From positions 1 through 49,552 of the forward strand of contig JAJRYT010000096.1 of the NCBI GenBank assembly GCA_024275635.1: a stretch of DNA of 49,552 nt, read 5' to 3'. The notes under the pieces were generated by a model. The model was not told the origin of the DNA, did no database searches, and worked only from the letters and a program-made list of their open reading frames with translations. Positions 45,257 through 49,552 of this stretch are shown in pieces. The first letter of the stretch is position 1; each line of letters starts with the position of its first letter. The translations under genes and the position numbers were made by a program. The DNA is from Chloroflexota bacterium (GTDB lineage: Bacteria > Chloroflexota > Anaerolineae > Promineifilales > Promineifilaceae).

Positions 45257-45616
45257 TTCTTCTCCTGTATTTAAACTCAAATGGTAACCGTTCAGCCGCC
45301 AACAGACTTTTGAAGTTTTGCAGTCGAGTACACAACCACATAGAGCGTCAAAACTTCAAAAGTCTCCAGGGGGGAGTGAACGCTTACCTCAAATAATATA
45401 AAAATATGGTTGCATTCTGTCCGTCAATTATTCCAATCTCCAACTTCTATACGCTAACCTCCTTAATCTTTTTGGCGCCGCCGGAAAAGATGATAAGGCG
45501 GCGGCCATTAAACGGTCCCTGTATTGTATGACGCACTCTGCCGGCCATTATCTTACGTGGTATTTGAAAGTCTTGTAAACCTCCGGAAGATTTTAGCAAT
45601 GGTCAGGCTCGTAATC
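45257..45616. other. Intergenic region with large hairpins
   Basis: This 360-bp non-coding stretch lies upstream of the Met-rich membrane gene. It contains a 17-bp perfect inverted repeat (45304-45365), a possible minus-strand promoter (TTGACG at 45422-45427, TATTTT at 45401-45406, spacer only 15 bp), and the start of hairpin repeat R4. Confidence 0.6.
45304..45365. repeat. 17-bp perfect inverted repeat
   Basis: AGACTTTTGAAGTTTTG (45304-45320) and CAAAACTTCAAAAGTCT (45349-45365) are exact complements around a 28-nt loop. It falls in the probable leader of the Met-rich membrane gene, about 48 bp from its start. Confidence 0.9.
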
Positions 45617-45633
45617 CTAATCTCCCGGAGGTT
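45578..45633. repeat. CCTCCCGGAGGTT hairpin repeat, copy R4
   Basis: AACCTCCGGAAGATT (45578-45592) and AATCTCCCGGAGGTT (45619-45633) pair with one mismatch. The right arm overlaps the 3' end of the GT4-GH57-like gene and encodes its last residues (REPPGD) and stop. Confidence 0.75.
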
Positions 45634-48160
45634 CCCTGTTCCAATTCACACATGAGTCCAAAGCAGCGATGAAGTTTTTATAAACTTGCTGCATTTCTTG
45701 CGAGAGGCGATCCGCGCCCAATGCGTACCACTCCTGGGGGGTAAAAGTAGCAGATGATAGGGTGTCGGCACGGCCGTTTCCCGCCAACAGATGCAGGTTA
45801 TCCGACTGTGCCAGCCACAAGGATATGTCAACCAGCGCCGGATTACCGGTCAAGATCGCCTTACTACATGCCTGCATCATCAAGGGAAGCAGTTTTTGCT
45901 GCGCTTCATTGCCCAGGAAAACATCCGGGCCGCCATTACCGGCCCAAACGCCGGCCAATGCCGGCAGGGGCAGATCGTAACTGTCAGCACCATAACGCGC
46001 CACCGCCTCGCTGGGCGTAGTAAAGGTGAGACCCCGCTTTTGCGCCTCTCCTGGCAGCGCGGCCAGAAAATCAAAAATACCGCTGTCCGCCCGCTGATGT
46101 TCGCCAAACGTCTCCAAATCCCAACCGAGCGTCACCAGTTGGCCCGAATTACCGGCCAGCCAATCGGCGTACTGGTCGGCCAGCAGCGGCCAGCAGCGCC
46201 AGCTTTGATCGGAAAAGCGGGCGCTCACATCTTCACTCAAGGTAAGATGGCGCGTGAGCAACTTCATCTGCCCGCCGTCGTGATGATAAACGTGTGTGGG
46301 CTGCCGCCAATCGAGTATCTGGGAACGGTCGTCCATGATGCTCGCCGTAAACCCTGCCTGATCCAGCGCATGGTAAATCACGTCCGACATCATCAGCCCG
46401 GTTGTGTCGGCCGTCGTCGGGCGCTTGCCAAACAGCGCTTCCAGCCGGTCGGCAGCGCGTCCCACTTGCCGGACAAAGCGGTGAATGTCCCACAGCGACA
46501 AAAGGCTGCGCGTCGGTTCGACGGCGACCAATTCCACACTTTCATGCTGTACCAGTTCATAAAACCGATCCAGCAGTTCCTCATCCCAACGCTGCGCCTG
46601 CTCCAAAAAGGAGGGTGAAAAGCCAATGGCAAACTTAAAGCCCCGATCCAACAAGGCGCGGAATCGCTCGGCAGCCGGATAGTAAGAAGCTGCTGCTGCC
46701 TGGCGGAAATATTTCTCGTTTAAGACATCGTCAAAAATGGCCTGGGACAGGGTTTCTAGCGGCGCGCAGGGAGGCAGCGGTTCGGCGGGGAGGCGCAGGC
46801 GGCGCGGTTGGTGGACAACGGTATAGATGAGGATATCGCCGATTTGAGCGGCGTTGCCCCTGTTTCGCTGCGGCATGGCTCCGTTTAGCTGCGCCACAAA
46901 TTTCACCTTTTCTAGCAAGATATCACTGATTTGTTCCCAGGTGAAGGCGGCGGCGCGGGTGTGAGCCGCCTGACGCATGGCAGCAACACGGGTCTGATTG
47001 GCCTTAATGTCCAACACCTGGTTCACGATCTCGGCGGGCGCGTCGGTGTCCAGGGCGACAGCACATTGGCCGCCTAGAGTGTACTCTTCGCCGGTGGTTC
47101 CGGTGAAGACCAATCCCCTGGCGGCCATCGCTTCCAACCCGACCAAACCGAATGGTTCGTGGCCGCTGTTGGCGAGAACGGCATCGGCGGCGGTGTAGAA
47201 CGGCCGTAAATAAGCCTGCGATAAAAAGAAATCCAAATGATAGATGTCGGCTGGCGGCGCAGTTTGCAGTAAAGCCAGCAATTCTGCCCACGATTCTGGC
47301 TGCTGGTTGATGCGGGTGATAGTCAGTCCCAATTCGCGGGCGCGGGCGAATACCTCCACCCCATGCGCTTCAATGCCGCCCCGCAGGGGGAAAACGACCC
47401 GCCGCCCCGCCGCTTTGATTTGCGCGACCGCTTCGACGGCCATCAGCCACCGCTTGGCAGGATCGAACCGGCCGACTTTGAAGAGCATCACGGCGTTGTT
47501 GTCGGGGTCGAGAATGTGTCTTAGCGCGGCTGTTCGTCCGGCGGGTACGGGGTGAAGCAGCGCAGCGGGAATGCCGTTGGGGATGACGAGCGGGTTCAAA
47601 TCCATTTCCCACATCAAATGCTTCATGTAACGGCTGACGGTCGTGATTTGGGCGGCCTGATTCAAACGCAGCCAGTTAACCCGGTGGAAGGACATGGTGT
47701 TGTTGGCGTTCCAAAAAAGGACGCAGCGATTCTCTAAACCAGCCGCTCCCAGTTGGTCATGCAGGCGGATGAGGGCAGCGGCAGTATGCCATTCTTCGGC
47801 CAGGATGACGGGTAAACGGCCGTTTGCCAGCGCCGGTTGGATGAGTTTTTCGATGATGAACGACGGGGCGCTTTTATTGAAATCAGCCAGTTTTCCTTCC
47901 TCGCCGTCATAAACACCGACCGGGTGATGGGCGCTGATCCACTGTCCCCACCGATGCAGCGTGAGACGGCCGTCCTGCCGACTTTCGCGTCCGGGTTTAT
48001 CCGGGTCGCCGATAAAAATCAGGTGTGTTTCAAAGCCGCGTTCGGCCAATGTTTCTGCCAGATGCGTAATCCGCACGCCTAACCCCCCGGCCAGGGAATA
48101 GCGATCCGGCCCTTCAAAGGATAGGAGGCAAAACGTGATCGCATGGGGTGAAAGTGTCAT
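45617..48160 (-). CDS. GT4-type glycosyltransferase fused to a GH57-like domain
   Basis: This encodes 847 residues. The N-terminal half is a GT-B glycosyltransferase: SLAGGLGVRITHLAETLAERG, WNANNTMSFHRVNW, FKVGRFDPAKRW, and the donor-site NSGHEPFGLVGLEAMAARG. The C-terminal half (about 470-847) resembles GH57 glycoside hydrolases, with LLDRGFKFAIGFSPSFLEQ and TLGWDLETFGEHQ, where GH57 enzymes carry WDLETFG-like conserved sequence. The combination suggests an alpha-glucan synthesis or remodelling enzyme; this is inferred. The C-terminal REPPGD and stop come from repeat R4. Confidence 0.82.
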   Translation of the reverse strand: MTLSPHAITFCLLSFEGPDRYSLAGGLGVRITHLAETLAERGFETHLIFIGDPDKPGRESRQDGRLTLHRWGQWISAHHPVGVYDGEEGKLADFNKSAPSFIIEKLIQPALANGRLPVILAEEWHTAAALIRLHDQLGAAGLENRCVLFWNANNTMSFHRVNWLRLNQAAQITTVSRYMKHLMWEMDLNPLVIPNGIPAALLHPVPAGRTAALRHILDPDNNAVMLFKVGRFDPAKRWLMAVEAVAQIKAAGRRVVFPLRGGIEAHGVEVFARARELGLTITRINQQPESWAELLALLQTAPPADIYHLDFFLSQAYLRPFYTAADAVLANSGHEPFGLVGLEAMAARGLVFTGTTGEEYTLGGQCAVALDTDAPAEIVNQVLDIKANQTRVAAMRQAAHTRAAAFTWEQISDILLEKVKFVAQLNGAMPQRNRGNAAQIGDILIYTVVHQPRRLRLPAEPLPPCAPLETLSQAIFDDVLNEKYFRQAAAASYYPAAERFRALLDRGFKFAIGFSPSFLEQAQRWDEELLDRFYELVQHESVELVAVEPTRSLLSLWDIHRFVRQVGRAADRLEALFGKRPTTADTTGLMMSDVIYHALDQAGFTASIMDDRSQILDWRQPTHVYHHDGGQMKLLTRHLTLSEDVSARFSDQSWRCWPLLADQYADWLAGNSGQLVTLGWDLETFGEHQRADSGIFDFLAALPGEAQKRGLTFTTPSEAVARYGADSYDLPLPALAGVWAGNGGPDVFLGNEAQQKLLPLMMQACSKAILTGNPALVDISLWLAQSDNLHLLAGNGRADTLSSATFTPQEWYALGADRLSQEMQQVYKNFIAALDSCVNWNREPPGD

Positions 48161-48185
48161 TTTTTGATCCAGCGGGAGTTTAGAA

Positions 48186-48246
48186 GGTATTGGTTATCGG
48201 TTATTGGTCGAGTAACAAATAGACCAATAACCAATAACTCAATAAC
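48186..48246. repeat. Long imperfect hairpin of short units
   Basis: GGTATTGGTTATCGGTTATT with GGTC faces GACCAATAACCAATAACTC and AATAAC around a loop of about 12 nt. It sits between the GT-GH57 gene and the gene upstream. It resembles the interior of the MITE-like family but has a different unit and no matching ends. Confidence 0.75.
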
Positions 48247-48256
48247 AGACGATCAC

Positions 48257-49552
48257 TTAATTGCTAATCTCAGGGAAACCATTTACTTCATCATTATGGA
48301 ACCAGATCATCTCATTGGCCGCGTGCATAGCGCCCGCTGTGTCAAAGTTGTATTGATCGGCCGTCCACTGCGCGCCGTCCCAGGTAACAGAGGCGGCGAA
48401 CACTGGCGCGATGCCATAATCACCGCCGGCCATCGGCGGGAAGGGCGTTGTCGGATAGCGGAGGAACAAAGGCGGCTCTTCCTGCTCAAAAGGAGCCTTG
48501 AACAGGCTGATTGGCGGGGAAGAAATTTGTAAACCGCCGATGTTGACGATCCCTTCATAGACGCCAGCGAAGACATCTTCTGCCCGCACCTGGTCAATCC
48601 GCGCGCCCAGGAAAAGGCGGGCAGCGTTGATACTGCCCAGGATCGCGCCCACATCGTCAATGGCGTAGGTATTTTGTTTCTTGAAGATACCGTAACGGCC
48701 GTCATACTTCTTCACCATCTTATTAAAGGTGCGAGCGGCTTTGTTGAGCAGCCGGTTATTGTTGGTTGTCCGGCCCGCTTCGATAAGCCCGCGCACCTTA
48801 TACGCGCGTTCCACTGTCGTATGGGCCTTTTCCTTGGATAGCTCTTTGCCCCATTCGGCAATCATTTCCAGCGATTCTTCCTTGTTGTGGGCGCTCGACG
48901 TATTAGCCGCATACCAGACCAATGATTGAATCCCCAGGCTCAGATCGCGGATGCTTTCCGGTTCCGACTCTTCCAGTTGGGCGAAAAGCGCATCAGCCGC
49001 CTGGGCAAACATCTGGGCGGCCATCGGGTCAGCGTAGCGATTACTGGCGCTGTGTGGCAAAGTGGCCGCGCTGAAAACATCAGAGGCATCACTTAAAGCA
49101 GTCAACATAACGTAATTCCCCGCCCGACTGCCGTCAAAAAGCTCCGGCTGCTGCAGCCAAGCCATCAACTGCATTTTCGCTTCCAGGGCCATTACCATGC
49201 CTACGAAACGCTGCTGTGCGCCAAAGTTATCCTGCGGCGTGCCAAAGTGGAAATCCACATGGAACTGTTTGGCCCATTCCAGCTCCTTAACAATCGTCCA
49301 GGCGGAAGCTTCGGTCGTGACGCTGGTATCGACGCCCGCCCAGCGTAAAGTAGCAAAGTCAGCTGGGTTCATCATCTGGGTTAAATGCGGATCGCCGCCA
49401 GCATAAACGATGCGTAACATGGCCGGATTCGCAGGTGGCACAACGGTATCGCCATCTGTGGGATCGGCATCTACCGCAGCAATAGCGGCCATTATCATAA
49501 CCGGATCAGGCATGAAAGCTTCTCCATTGCCGCTCTGCATAACCAGGCTCAG
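48257..49552 (-). CDS. Protein of unknown function, 5' end outside window
   Basis: At least 430 residues; the frame is open to the window edge, so an internal ATG at 49540 need not be the start. The protein is alpha-rich with no recognised catalytic motif. The C-terminal region has VKKYDGRYGIFKKQNTYAID, GAILGSINAARLFLG and a final beta part with VTWDGAQWTADQYNFDT. The N-terminal part DPVMIMAAIAAVDADPTDGD may continue an exported or repeat region. I do not recognise the family. Confidence 0.7.
   Translation of the reverse strand: MSLVMQSGNGEAFMPDPVMIMAAIAAVDADPTDGDTVVPPANPAMLRIVYAGGDPHLTQMMNPADFATLRWAGVDTSVTTEASAWTIVKELEWAKQFHVDFHFGTPQDNFGAQQRFVGMVMALEAKMQLMAWLQQPELFDGSRAGNYVMLTALSDASDVFSAATLPHSASNRYADPMAAQMFAQAADALFAQLEESEPESIRDLSLGIQSLVWYAANTSSAHNKEESLEMIAEWGKELSKEKAHTTVERAYKVRGLIEAGRTTNNNRLLNKAARTFNKMVKKYDGRYGIFKKQNTYAIDDVGAILGSINAARLFLGARIDQVRAEDVFAGVYEGIVNIGGLQISSPPISLFKAPFEQEEPPLFLRYPTTPFPPMAGGDYGIAPVFAASVTWDGAQWTADQYNFDTAGAMHAANEMIWFHNDEVNGFPEISN

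Overview
The window looks like a chromosomal segment of a Chloroflexota bacterium, most probably an Anaerolineae-type lineage. This is an inference from moderately GC-rich DNA, many secreted proteins with Thr/Pro 'TPTPT' linkers, SARP and STAND-type regulators, an alpha-beta fused E1 dehydrogenase, and a MoxR/DUF58/DUF4129 operon. No rRNA, tRNA, CRISPR array, transposase or phage gene was seen. About 30 protein genes are supported. The decamer AACGGCCGTT and its core ACGGCCGT recur throughout, in genes and between them.

Layout. 0.4-4.7 kb (minus strand): a secreted protein of unknown function, DNA gyrase subunit B, and a polytopic membrane protein. 4.8-8.8 kb (plus): a MoxR ATPase, DUF58 and DUF4129 operon. 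9.0-11.2 kb (plus): a Roadblock/LC7 protein with a good sigma-70-type promoter, a terminator, and CTP synthase. 11.2-13.6 kb (minus): a fused 2-oxoacid dehydrogenase E1 and a tiny ORF. 13.7-18.0 kb (minus): a SARP-ATPase regulator translationally coupled to a multi-spanning membrane ATPase. 18.3-28.0 kb (plus): a run of TadE/TadG/Flp-like surface proteins, including a pilin-like N-terminus fused to carbohydrate-binding-like modules, closed by a terminator. 28.2-29.9 kb (minus): a cell-anchored glycoside-hydrolase-like protein. 30.0-32.3 kb (plus): a UvrD/Rep-type helicase. 32.6-39.0 kb (plus): an ATPase-winged-helix regulator overlapping a 1684-residue protein made of an extracellular propeller, one membrane helix and a cytoplasmic ATPase. 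39.1-48.2 kb (minus): a SixA-like phosphatase, a thioredoxin-fold protein with a Crp/Fnr regulator, an M20 peptidase, transketolase, a DsrE-like protein, a Met-rich membrane protein and a GT4-GH57-like fusion. 48.3 kb to the end: a protein of unknown function that is cut by the window edge.

The most interesting feature is a pattern seen twice. A DNA-binding regulator with an ATPase domain is directly coupled to a membrane protein carrying the same kind of ATPase domain: SARP-ATPase with TM-ATPase at 13.7-18.0 kb, and ATPase-wHTH with propeller-TM-ATPase at 32.6-39.0 kb. Upstream DNA at each locus holds helically phased direct repeats, with an 11-bp period at 18055-18076 and a 22-bp period at 32425-32484. 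Both spacings suit OmpR/PhoB/SARP-fold DNA-binding domains. I propose these as two members of an undescribed membrane-to-DNA signalling module. The first lies divergently next to the surface-protein cluster and may control it.

The window is also rich in non-coding repeats. There is a MITE-like family of about 125-150 bp (four copies), a hairpin family built on CCTCCCGGAGGTT (four copies), and short-unit repeats, several of which have entered coding sequence in frame.
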